From Deltaproteobacteria bacterium (GTDB taxonomy: Bacteria > Myxococcota_A > Polyangia > HGW-17): 13,811 nucleotides of DNA. The position numbers and the translations under genes were made by a program. The stretch lies in contig QKIM01000093.1 of assembly GCA_003249585.1 (NCBI GenBank), positions 1-13,811 of the forward strand. Direction: 5' to 3'. Shown here in pieces: positions 7,228 through 13,811 of this stretch. The notes beneath the pieces were generated by a model that was not told the origin of the DNA, made no database searches, and worked only from the letters and a program-made list of their open reading frames with translations. Position 1 is the stretch's first letter, and every line of letters starts with the position of its first letter.

Positions 7228-8162
7228 CAGAATTCACCACTAATCCCGAGGAGTCCCCCTCCCTCGACGGGAGCGGCGAAGAGCTTCACGCCCCCCTCGC
7301 GGCGGGGCACGAACCTGGAAAATTCCTCGGTCCGGGTCGGTGTAAAGTTGACGATGGCGTCCACGGCGCTCACAAGCCACAGGGCAAAAAAGGCGACGCC
7401 GGAACCGAACTGCAGATACTGGATCTGCTTGGCGGACTTGATCTCGTCGGAGGGAACGGTCCCCTTGGGGTATCGATACAGGAGATAGGTGTAGGCCGAC
7501 ACGGAGATGGCCGCGACGCCTGTCTGCAGTCCGGCGATGACCCAGCCCTTGGTGTTGTGGCCGTTTTGGAACTGCCCAACACCGAAGGGGAAGAGGTTGT
7601 AGATATAGAAGGATTTGTTGATGACCGTGCTCTTCATGAGGATGGGGGCGTTCTTCTTCCAGTCTTCGAGACGCTTCCTGCGCGCCTGCTCCTCGGACTG
7701 CTTCTTGCGCAGCTCCTCGAGCTCCTTGGCCTTGCGGATCTGCTCCAGCTTCTCCTTCATTTTCTTTTTGATTTTGTTAAAAAATTCGATCGCACCCACG
7801 GGCACGACCACGGGATCGAGGGTGAAGTTGGGGCGCCGGTTCAGGAGCACGGAGAAGGCCTGCTCGGCGTTGTCCACGTCACCCTTGAACCAGAACGAAA
7901 GCCCCAGGAGCCTGAGGGCCTCGATCTCCTTGCTCTCCGTGGAGAACTTGCTGGTGGGATACAACAGCGGGCGCAGGATGAAGATGACCCGGGCGTGATT
8001 GCCCTGCAGGGATTCCTGACGGGCCTTGACCAGCCCTTCGTCCGGGGAGACAACCGCAACAACGGTCTTGGTTGCGTCGGGCTTTTTGAGCCTGGTGGCC
8101 AGGTGCCCTTTCTTTGTTCCCGTCTGCGAACCAAGCAGCGTCAATATCACGATGAACCACAT
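7227..8162 (-). CDS. TPR-like/coiled-coil membrane protein coupled to the sigma-54 activator
   Basis: The 311-residue product starts with a hydrophobic MWFIVILTLL segment (signal peptide or anchor). A helical TPR-like region follows (about 43-115), ending in R-P-N-F-T-L-D-P, a phrase seen in many deltaproteobacterial TPR proteins. Next come a charged coiled coil (about 127-172, Lys/Glu-rich) and a C-terminal region with two probable membrane segments (about 205-229 and 252-273), introduced by F-P-F-G-V-G-Q-F-Q-N-G, which resembles DUF5683-type proteins. ATG 8162 is the only usable start: no ATG, GTG or TTG lies between it and the in-frame TGA 33 bp upstream. Its ribosome-binding site is weak. 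The stop overlaps the activator's ATG by one base, so the pair is translationally coupled and it may sense or relay an envelope signal. That role is inference. Confidence 0.8.
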   Translation of the reverse strand: MWFIVILTLLGSQTGTKKGHLATRLKKPDATKTVVAVVSPDEGLVKARQESLQGNHARVIFILRPLLYPTSKFSTESKEIEALRLLGLSFWFKGDVDNAEQAFSVLLNRRPNFTLDPVVVPVGAIEFFNKIKKKMKEKLEQIRKAKELEELRKKQSEEQARRKRLEDWKKNAPILMKSTVINKSFYIYNLFPFGVGQFQNGHNTKGWVIAGLQTGVAAISVSAYTYLLYRYPKGTVPSDEIKSAKQIQYLQFGSGVAFFALWLVSAVDAIVNFTPTRTEEFSRFVPRREGGVKLFAAPVEGGGLLGISGEF

Positions 8163-8295
8163 GGGATCCCGAACTACGACTTTCCTGAAAGATCATTGAA
8201 ACACAGGTTATTCCGGACCTTTCGGGGCCCGGCGCCCCTGAATTCCTTCATGGGGTCCCCCGGCGAGACAACCCCGACGGCGGACAAACACGAGG

Positions 8296-8311
8296 AAAAC
8301 TATATAGTTTT
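8296..8311. promoter_or_regulatory. 16-bp perfect palindrome overlapping the -10 of the activator operon promoter
   Basis: AAAACTATATAGTTTT is a perfect palindrome. It covers the predicted -10 hexamer (8299-8304) of the - strand promoter, so a dimeric regulator bound there would block that promoter. Part of the symmetry could be incidental to an AT-rich -10. Confidence 0.4.
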
Positions 8312-8327
8312 AATTACCTTTTCTCAA
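8299..8327 (-). promoter_or_regulatory. Sigma-70-like promoter for the membrane protein-activator operon
   Basis: On the - strand TTGAGA (8322-8327) is followed after 17 bases by TATAGT (8299-8304), each close to the housekeeping consensus. Transcription would begin near 8292, about 130 nt before ATG 8162. Confidence 0.55.
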
Positions 8328-8435
8328 GCACAATTCTTTTCCTTTTCCCTCCTTTCCATCCAAAAGACAGTGCGGGATCCCATCGGTTGCATGCCCAGGA
8401 GATCTCCCCCTCTTCTTGAGGAGACGCAAAGCCCA

Positions 8436-8465
8436 TTGACTCCCCTCAGAAGAAGACTATATTAT
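8436..8465 (+). promoter_or_regulatory. Sigma-70-like promoter for ssrA
   Basis: TTGACT (8436-8441) is followed by overlapping -10 candidates, TATATT (8458-8463, spacer 16) and TATTAT (8460-8465, spacer 18). Initiation would fall about 40 nt before the mature tmRNA 5' end, leaving a short leader to be trimmed. Confidence 0.6.
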
Positions 8466-8509
8466 CGTCATGCACCAAAACCCCGATTCTCCCCGGGGGT
8501 GCGTTTCCC

Positions 8510-8862
8510 GGGGGCGAAATGGTTTCGACGGGGGTATGGGAAGCAGTAGTGGCGTCCGAGGTCTCCACCGGGCCCTCGTTAAATAGGTGGAAAACAAATA
8601 AGTGCAAACGACACTGAATTAGCTCTCGCTGCTTAATTAGCGAGCGTCCTCCGAGAGGCCCTGCCGGTGGCGTCTCGGAAGGGCGCAAACAAAGCCGGCT
8701 GGTCCGATGGATGTCCAATAACATCGGATAAGAACGCATTGGGCTGGACCCCTCGAAGCCTGTCGGTGGGCGTCGTGGTGTCAAGATCAAATCAGCGACT
8801 ATGACGTAGAAGCTGCTGTGGACTACCTTCGGACGCGGGTTCAACTCCCGCCGCCTCCACCA
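8510..8862 (+). ncRNA. ssrA: Transfer-messenger RNA (tmRNA)
   Basis: A 353-nt tmRNA that rescues stalled ribosomes and tags their products for proteolysis. The 5' end GGGGGCG (8510-8516) pairs with CGCCTCC (8852-8858) to form the acceptor stem with one G-U pair, and CCA is encoded (8860-8862). The tRNA-like part shows the conserved GGTTTCGACGGG block (from 8521) and the T arm GCGGGTTCAACTCCCGC (8835-8851). The mRNA-like part resumes at GCA 8604-8606 and reads ANDTELALAA to TAA 8634-8636, ending in the ALAA degradation signal. The stop sits in a stem formed by CTCGCT (8625-8630) and AGCGAG (8639-8644). It is a one-piece tmRNA, not the permuted two-piece form. It stands alone on the + strand between two - strand operons. 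Confidence 0.97.
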
Positions 8863-8875
8863 CCGTTTATGGACA

Positions 8876-8905
8876 CCCCATCTCACGGCAGGCCGTGAGA
8901 TGGGG
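8876..8905 (+). terminator. Strong hairpin after ssrA
   Basis: Bases 8876-8888 pair perfectly with 8893-8905 (13 bp) around the loop CAGG. It begins 14 bases after the tmRNA 3' end. No long T tract follows (CTGTTCCCCC), so it may stop transcription imperfectly or protect the 3' end. It also lies downstream of the - strand RND gene and could serve both directions. Confidence 0.65.
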
Positions 8906-8990
8906 CTGTTCCCCCTGCAGTCCCCCCTTTGACCGATCGCCCTGTTCGCCTCAGGGAGTCATCAGTACAATTTCTTTTTTACGTTGATAA

Positions 8991-11204
8991 TCAAAACAGT
9001 TTCAGACGGTGGGCCACAACGTACAGAGCCGGGAGGAGCAGAAGATCTCCCGCCAGGGCGAAGGCCAGGGCGAGGACGATGAGAAAGCCCATGTCGAAGA
9101 TGGTCTGAAAGCTCGAGAGCATCATGACGGCGAAGCCTGCGGAGATAACGACGGAGGTCAGCATCACCGCCCGACCCGAGACGTTGAAGACGTGGGAGAA
9201 GAGCGCCGGGGGGGTCTTCATCCTGTGCCGCCAAAGGGTAAGGTGTGTGAGCAGGTGGACCGTGTCGTCCACCACCAGTGAGAGCGCCACGGCAAAGACG
9301 AGGAGGGAGGCCGGGGAAAGCTCATACCCCGAAAACCCCGCCACTCCGAGCACCCCGAGGAGGGGCAGGAGGTTGGGGGGCAGTGAAATCACCGCCAGGG
9401 CCAGAGAGCGCCCGGCCAACAGAAGGATGAAGAAGATGAGCACGCCCACGGCGCCCAGAGAGAGGGAGAAGCCCCGCATGAGACGCGTGTAGGTGCGTCC
9501 CGTGAGGTGGACGGTGCCCGTCACCCGGGCGTCGAGTCCGCGGCGCTCCCGTTTGATGAACTCCTTGAGTGAGGCCAAAAAGGGTTCCATTCTCTTGGAA
9601 CCGGCGTCCTTGACGAAGATCATGATTTGGGTCGATCCCGTAGTGGGGTCATACACGGACTCCAGAGCCTTCGCCCTGCGGGTCAGGGCGTCAGCCTGCT
9701 CCTTGAGGGCCGAGGGTGTAAACCCATCGACCATGGTGGGGTCGAAGTCGAGCCCCTTTCGCCTCAGACCCTCACGGAGGAAGGTGTTGAGCGAGACCAC
9801 CTTGGTGACGAAGGGGACACCACGGACGAAACGCTCCACCCGCCGGGCAAAATGGAGAACCGATGGGGCAATTCCTTCCGCGACCCCGGGCAGGTAGACG
9901 TTGACCTGAAAAACGCCGAATCCCGCCGACTGTACCTCCTCGAGATCGGCTCGCAACGGCGCCCCTGGCCTCAGATCATTGAGAATATGCGACTCCATAT
10001 GGACCATGCGACTCCCCGCGAGCGCCGCAGCGGAGAGGATCATGGTGACGACGAGGACGATGACGGCCCGCCGCAACGTGAGCGCGGAGAGGTATCGCAG
10101 CAGCCGGTCTCCCCGGGGTCGGACGCGCTTCGGCGCGGGAGCCGCCGCGAGAATGACAGGGAAGAGCACCATGGAGAACCCGAAGGTCAACATGATCCCC
10201 AGCGCCGCCGCGATGCTGAAGTCCACAATGACGGCGATCCCCGACAGGATCAGGGAACCGAACCCCAGGGCCGTCGTGAGGCTGGTGAGAAAGCAGCTCC
10301 GCCATATCTCCCGGAACGTGTCGAGAACCATCCCCTGGCGTTCCCTGGGCTGCGCGCCGGGACTCTCCGCCAGCCGCGCACGGTAGGGCATGAGGATGTG
10401 GAGAGCGTCGCTGAGCCCGACAACAAGGAGAATCAGGGGGAGCATGGACATGATGGCCGTGATCGGTCTCCCCGTGAGGGCGAGCAGCGCCAGGACGATC
10501 AGATAGGACGGGGTCACGGCCACCAGAGGCAGGAGGGCATGGACAACGGAACCCAGATACAGGAACAGGAACAGGAACGTGAGGATCACCCCGCCCCCGA
10601 TGAGCAGGATCTGATCGTGTGCCATGAGGCGCAGGTATTTCGCGCGGATGACCGGCTCCCCCGTGAGGACGAGCCGGCGGCCTTCCTTTTGAAACGGCCT
10701 CACCACCTCCTGAAGTCTTCGCTCCATGTCTTTGCGCCCCGCATCGGTGTTCTGACCCGGTGGAAAAAATCCGGTGATCACGTGGACGGTGCGGGCATGA
10801 TTCCAGATGAGGCCCTCGAAAAAGGGGTCGGCTCCGCGACGCCGGACGAACTCCTTCAGCGACGATATCCCTTCGTCCGCCATGGCTCGCCCCGTCCAGT
10901 AGAGGTCCGTGAGCCCAGCTCTTTGGAATCCCTCCACCAGAGCCGCCATGAGCGTGAGCGTCTGTTCGGTCACAGGGCCTTTTTCCCGCCAGAACAGGGA
11001 TACCGCTCCGTCCTGTGAGCGGAATCTCCCCTTGAATTCCCTGAAGGTCCGCATCTCTGTGTCGCCTTCGGGGAAATATCGCTCCACATCGAAGTCGAGG
11101 GATACCCTGCTCGCGAAGAACACCACAGGCACAAGGACGAGGGCCCCGGCGACGAGGATCCACCGACGCCGGGCCAGCACCATGGCGAAGAAGGTCCTGC
11201 TCAC
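8991..11204 (-). CDS. RND/MMPL-family transporter (exporter-like)
   Basis: The 737-residue protein has the duplicated RND layout with about 12 membrane segments. TM1 is about 15-32, followed by a large extracytoplasmic loop (33-197). TM2-6 lie between about 199 and 355, TM7 is about 378-398, a second large loop covers 399-580, and TM8-12 run from about 582 to 731. Conserved acidic residues occur in matching places of both halves: S-D266-A-L-H in TM4 and V-V-D646-D647-T-V-H-L-L in TM10, as expected for proton-driven RND/MMPL proteins of the 'predicted exporters of the RND superfamily' type. The start codon is GTG (11204-11202), inside the 4-base GTGA overlap with the NRPS-type gene, so it is translated in coupling with that gene. 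That points to handling of the upstream enzyme's product, or of a lipid carrying it. The substrate cannot be read from sequence. Confidence 0.87.
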   Translation of the reverse strand: MSRTFFAMVLARRRWILVAGALVLVPVVFFASRVSLDFDVERYFPEGDTEMRTFREFKGRFRSQDGAVSLFWREKGPVTEQTLTLMAALVEGFQRAGLTDLYWTGRAMADEGISSLKEFVRRRGADPFFEGLIWNHARTVHVITGFFPPGQNTDAGRKDMERRLQEVVRPFQKEGRRLVLTGEPVIRAKYLRLMAHDQILLIGGGVILTFLFLFLYLGSVVHALLPLVAVTPSYLIVLALLALTGRPITAIMSMLPLILLVVGLSDALHILMPYRARLAESPGAQPRERQGMVLDTFREIWRSCFLTSLTTALGFGSLILSGIAVIVDFSIAAALGIMLTFGFSMVLFPVILAAAPAPKRVRPRGDRLLRYLSALTLRRAVIVLVVTMILSAAALAGSRMVHMESHILNDLRPGAPLRADLEEVQSAGFGVFQVNVYLPGVAEGIAPSVLHFARRVERFVRGVPFVTKVVSLNTFLREGLRRKGLDFDPTMVDGFTPSALKEQADALTRRAKALESVYDPTTGSTQIMIFVKDAGSKRMEPFLASLKEFIKRERRGLDARVTGTVHLTGRTYTRLMRGFSLSLGAVGVLIFFILLLAGRSLALAVISLPPNLLPLLGVLGVAGFSGYELSPASLLVFAVALSLVVDDTVHLLTHLTLWRHRMKTPPALFSHVFNVSGRAVMLTSVVISAGFAVMMLSSFQTIFDMGFLIVLALAFALAGDLLLLPALYVVAHRLKLF

Positions 11205-13811
11205 GGATCGACCCCGAAAAATCCCCGGGAGCGGCAGTGGTCCAACATCCGTTTGACGTGTCCCTGCGCTGGAACGTCAAAGGCGAACCCGAGCTGTGCC
11301 AGCCAGGGATCAGCAGGGGGAAAGGCCCGATCATGTGCAGCCGCCATGAGGGCGATGCTCCCGGCTGCCAGGCGGAAGGCGCCGCGGATCTCCCTGGAGC
11401 GTGTCCTCAGTTCCTCGAGGAACCGATCGGGAGAGAGGGCCGTGACTGAAGCTCCCCATGTCGAGATCATGCGGGCGAATTCCGTGAGCGTGAGATCATG
11501 GGGATTGGCGACGGTGAGGTCACCCCCGGCGAGCGACCTGGTGGAGGCGATCAGCCGGATGGCACGGGCGAGTTGATCCACGAAGGTGAGGTTCACGAGC
11601 CGGCCACCCACGTCGGGCACAATCTGACTGGTGACCAGCAGCCTCACCATTCGATAGAAGGCGTTCTCATCGATATTATGTTGAAAATGTCCATCTCCTG
11701 AATCGCACACCACATTCCCCACCCTGAGAATGGAGGTCCTGGCTGAGGCGATCTCGTGCGCTCTGAGCATCCCCTCGGCCAGGGCCTTGGAGCGCAGGTA
11801 GTTGTTCTCCGAGGAGCGGCCGCGTCCAGTCACGGAGGTGGTGGATATGTGGACGAGCCTGAGCGCCGGATTCTCTTCGAGCAGCGCTGCCACGTGGGCG
11901 GTCCCCTGGACGTTGATCCGATGAAACACCTCAGGGTGTCCAACATGTTTGACCAGGGCCGCGGTGTGGACCACGGCATCGCAGGAGGCGGCGAGATCCC
12001 GGAATTCCTTCTTGGACAATCCCATGTGTGGGAGGGTGATGTCCATGGGGATCAGCGTGATCCTGTCGCCGTGACCGAGACAGTATCCGGCCCCAAAGTA
12101 TTCATCCAGGCGTGTCGTCAGGGCTCCCCTGGCCTCATCAACATCTCCCCGAACGCCCAGGAGCAGGTGGGTCTGGGTCTGCTCCAGATACTCCCGGACC
12201 ATATGAGCCCCGAGATATCCTGTCGCACCGGTGATGAGAATCGCCGTGTCCTCCCGGGTATTGAGGGGCTGCTCGACGTTCCCGATCATGGCGTTCGGAC
12301 CACCGGACGCGGGGGCCGGGTCCTCGGGAGGATCCAGAGAGGCCAGCCAGTCATCATCGTCCCAGGCCCCCCTGGGCACGAGCAGAGGGGCCAGAGTGGC
12401 AGGTGTCGTTGCCCGGAAGAGATCCTCCACAGCGAGCTCCCACTCGTCACTGAGAAGTGAAAACAGTTCCATGATCCCCAGTGAATCTCCCCCGGCCTCG
12501 AAATAGTCGGTGTGGGGTCTGACGGTACCGTGGAGCACCTTCCGGTAATGGGGGAGGATGGACTCAAGGATCCCCTCTATGGCCGGGCTTCCCGGAGTCT
12601 CACGGTCGGCGCCGGGTTCATGGAGCATCCCGTCCACTGTCAGTCTCACGGGGACCATGTGAGGCGGGAGTAGCGAACGCAGAGAGGCGGCGAGGGTTCC
12701 CGCCGAAGATCCGCCGGTGGTCTGTATATGCGCACAGAGCCTTCCCGCGGCGTCCACATTGACCGTGACCGCCTCCACCGCCTCGAGGGTGACGATGAGC
12801 CGCTCCACTTCCGCAAGCTCCACTCTGAACCCGGAGAGCTTCACCTGTCGGTCCACCCGTCCCATGAAATGGAGCTCCCCGTGCAGGTCTTTCCACCCAA
12901 AATCTCCTGTGGGGTAAAGCGCTTCTGAGACTCCAGGGAGTCTCAGCCCCGGAAGGGGGTGCAGCCTCCCTCCTTCCACATATCCTCGCGCAAGCCCCGG
13001 ACCTCCAATACATATTTCTCCTGGCATTCCTTCATGTTGGACACATTCCTTCCCGCAGACAACCACCCGATAGCCCGGCAGGGGTCGACCTATGGGGAGA
13101 TTCTCGGGGGAGGCCTCGGTGACGGCGTGGTAGGTGCAGGCCACGGTGGCCTCCGTGGGACCATAGGAGTTGTAGATCGTGTTGGCCGCGACCAGCGTCG
13201 CGATGTCAGCGCGCTTCAGACGTTCGCCACCGCAGATGATGGTTCGCCCTGAAATCCCTCTGGATCTCCCGTTGAGATGCCGCACCCAGGAGGGAGTCGT
13301 AGTAAGGTGCGTGATCCTCAACTGTTCCATTTGATCGACCATACGGTCGACATCCAGGATGGTCTCACGCCGGGGCACAAACAGTGACGCCCCCGTGAGG
13401 AGCGCTCCAAAGAGCGCCTCGAAGGAGATGTCCACCATGAAGGAGGTCGTGGTCGCGATGCCATCACCGGGCCCGAGGGGGACCTGCTCGAGGAACCGTT
13501 CCATGTAATGCAGGATGTTGTCGTGCCCCACGAGCACCGCGCGGGGTTCGCCCGTCGTCCCTGAGGTGAAGACCAGAACGGTCGACCGCTCCAGGGGATG
13601 TGCAACCCGTGGCAGCGCTCCCGGCAGATCCCCCGGGGCCATACCCGAAAGGCGCAGGGCTCCCGGTGCCAGCTCCACGAGCCGGGACCGCCGCTCTTCG
13701 GGGAGCCTGGGATCGATGGCGGCGAAGGGCACTTCGGCCAGCAGCGACCCTACCATGCAGGTGACCAGGGTCAGGGGTTCCTCACAGTCCCAGAGGATCC
13801 AGGGGGCCCCC
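11201..13811 (-). CDS. NRPS-type adenylation-carrier-thioester reductase protein (N-terminus outside window)
   Basis: The frame is open to the window edge (GAPWILWDC... before the Met at 13756), so the 5' end is missing. Numbering from that Met, the adenylation domain has T-S-G-T-T-G (64-69), an Asp typical of amino-acid substrates (D109, in F-M-V-D-I-S), Y-G-P-T-E (198-202), T-G-D (283-285) and G-F-R-V-E (309-313). The carrier domain has G-G-D-S425, the phosphopantetheine site. The C-terminal reductase (about 505-845) has the NAD(P)H loop G-A-T-G-Y-L-G (510-516), S-T-T (638-640) and the catalytic Y653-x-x-x-K657. Such A-T-R proteins bind an acyl or aminoacyl group as a thioester and release it by reduction to an aldehyde or alcohol. 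The A10 region reads E-P-G-A-D-R-E instead of the usual N-G-K, so the usual catalytic Lys is absent. The A3 motif also reads P-R-A-V for P-K-G-V. An upstream condensation domain may exist beyond the edge. The stop overlaps the transporter start (GTGA). Confidence 0.88.
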   Translation of the reverse strand, partial: GAPWILWDCEEPLTLVTCMVGSLLAEVPFAAIDPRLPEERRSRLVELAPGALRLSGMAPGDLPGALPRVAHPLERSTVLVFTSGTTGEPRAVLVGHDNILHYMERFLEQVPLGPGDGIATTTSFMVDISFEALFGALLTGASLFVPRRETILDVDRMVDQMEQLRITHLTTTPSWVRHLNGRSRGISGRTIICGGERLKRADIATLVAANTIYNSYGPTEATVACTYHAVTEASPENLPIGRPLPGYRVVVCGKECVQHEGMPGEICIGGPGLARGYVEGGRLHPLPGLRLPGVSEALYPTGDFGWKDLHGELHFMGRVDRQVKLSGFRVELAEVERLIVTLEAVEAVTVNVDAAGRLCAHIQTTGGSSAGTLAASLRSLLPPHMVPVRLTVDGMLHEPGADRETPGSPAIEGILESILPHYRKVLHGTVRPHTDYFEAGGDSLGIMELFSLLSDEWELAVEDLFRATTPATLAPLLVPRGAWDDDDWLASLDPPEDPAPASGGPNAMIGNVEQPLNTREDTAILITGATGYLGAHMVREYLEQTQTHLLLGVRGDVDEARGALTTRLDEYFGAGYCLGHGDRITLIPMDITLPHMGLSKKEFRDLAASCDAVVHTAALVKHVGHPEVFHRINVQGTAHVAALLEENPALRLVHISTTSVTGRGRSSENNYLRSKALAEGMLRAHEIASARTSILRVGNVVCDSGDGHFQHNIDENAFYRMVRLLVTSQIVPDVGGRLVNLTFVDQLARAIRLIASTRSLAGGDLTVANPHDLTLTEFARMISTWGASVTALSPDRFLEELRTRSREIRGAFRLAAGSIALMAAAHDRAFPPADPWLAQLGFAFDVPAQGHVKRMLDHCRSRGFFGVDP

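Larger units (their letters stand above)
8163..8509. other. Divergent intergenic region between the activator operon and ssrA
   Basis: This 347-bp stretch contains no convincing protein gene. It holds a sigma-70-like promoter toward each side and a 16-bp palindrome. On the - strand a roughly 130-nt leader precedes the 8162 gene. That leader can form a hairpin at 8213-8232 (seven pairs, including one G-U) and has room for a 25-codon reading frame (8251-8174). The part from 8310 to 8350 is T- and C-rich on the + strand. Confidence 0.6.

Noticed and set aside
5575..7488. A 637-codon open frame on the + strand
   Set aside because: It lies opposite the sigma-54 activator, which has complete family motifs. 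The long antisense frame is a by-product of GC-rich codon use.
8446..8886. A 146-codon open frame on the - strand starting MRWGVHKRWWRRRELNPRP
   Set aside because: It is antisense to the tmRNA. The 'RRRELNPRP' phrase is the well-known false protein produced by translating the complement of a T arm and acceptor end.
9627..11018. A 463-codon open frame on the + strand
   Set aside because: It is antisense to the RND transporter. Its composition is very rich in Arg, Glu, Gln and His, typical of a shadow frame.
1..13811. CRISPR arrays, insertion sequences, tRNA genes, integrase sites
   Set aside because: No regularly spaced repeats, transposase-like frames, canonical tRNAs (other than the tRNA-like part of tmRNA) or attachment-site duplications were seen.

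Overview
The window is GC-rich, gene-dense bacterial chromosome. It most likely comes from the myxobacterial or wider deltaproteobacterial radiation (Myxococcota-like). Three things point there: a secreted protein ending in a MYXO-CTERM-like tail (Gly-Cys-Gly-Cys, then a hydrophobic helix, then Arg-Arg); a sigma-54 activator whose sensor part is FHA plus GAF; and lipoproteins carrying Cys-rich 'CSxDxDCP' leaders. This is an inference from domain style. The tmRNA would be the best marker for placing the organism.

Layout from left to right. (1) On the + strand, the 3' end of an unrecognised gene (1-522) is followed by a 733-residue secreted protein (637-2838). That protein joins a peptidylarginine/agmatine-deiminase-type catalytic domain, five Cys-rich repeats and a C-terminal sorting tail. 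(2) Converging on it from the - strand is a pair of lipoprotein genes (5336 down to 2971) that overlap by one base (TGATG). A near-consensus sigma-54 promoter lies directly in front of the pair, with two dyads above it. (3) Next upstream on the - strand is a TPR-like/membrane protein gene (8162-7227). It overlaps, again by TGATG, an FHA-GAF-AAA+-HTH sigma-54 activator (7227-5467) whose 3' end abuts the lipoprotein promoter. (4) A 347-bp divergent intergenic region holds a sigma-70-like promoter on each strand and a 16-bp perfect palindrome. (5) ssrA (tmRNA, 8510-8862, + strand) follows, with a strong hairpin after it. (6) On the - strand from the right edge come an NRPS-type adenylation-carrier-reductase protein (N-terminus outside the window, ends 11201) and an RND/MMPL-family transporter (11204-8991), overlapping by GTGA.

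How the genes may work together. The activator most plausibly switches on the sigma-54 promoter immediately downstream of its own gene, and so the two surface lipoproteins; the membrane/TPR protein made with it may be part of the signal input. The reductase-terminated NRPS-type protein would release an aldehyde or alcohol, and the coupled RND protein may move that product or a lipid derivative. The deiminase would act on arginines outside the cell while held at the surface by its tail. These links are inferences from order, overlap and motifs.

Most interesting points: the surface-anchored arginine deiminase with Cys-rich repeats; the activator/sigma-54-promoter/lipoprotein module; an adenylation domain lacking the usual A10 lysine; and an activator FHA domain lacking canonical phosphothreonine-contact residues.
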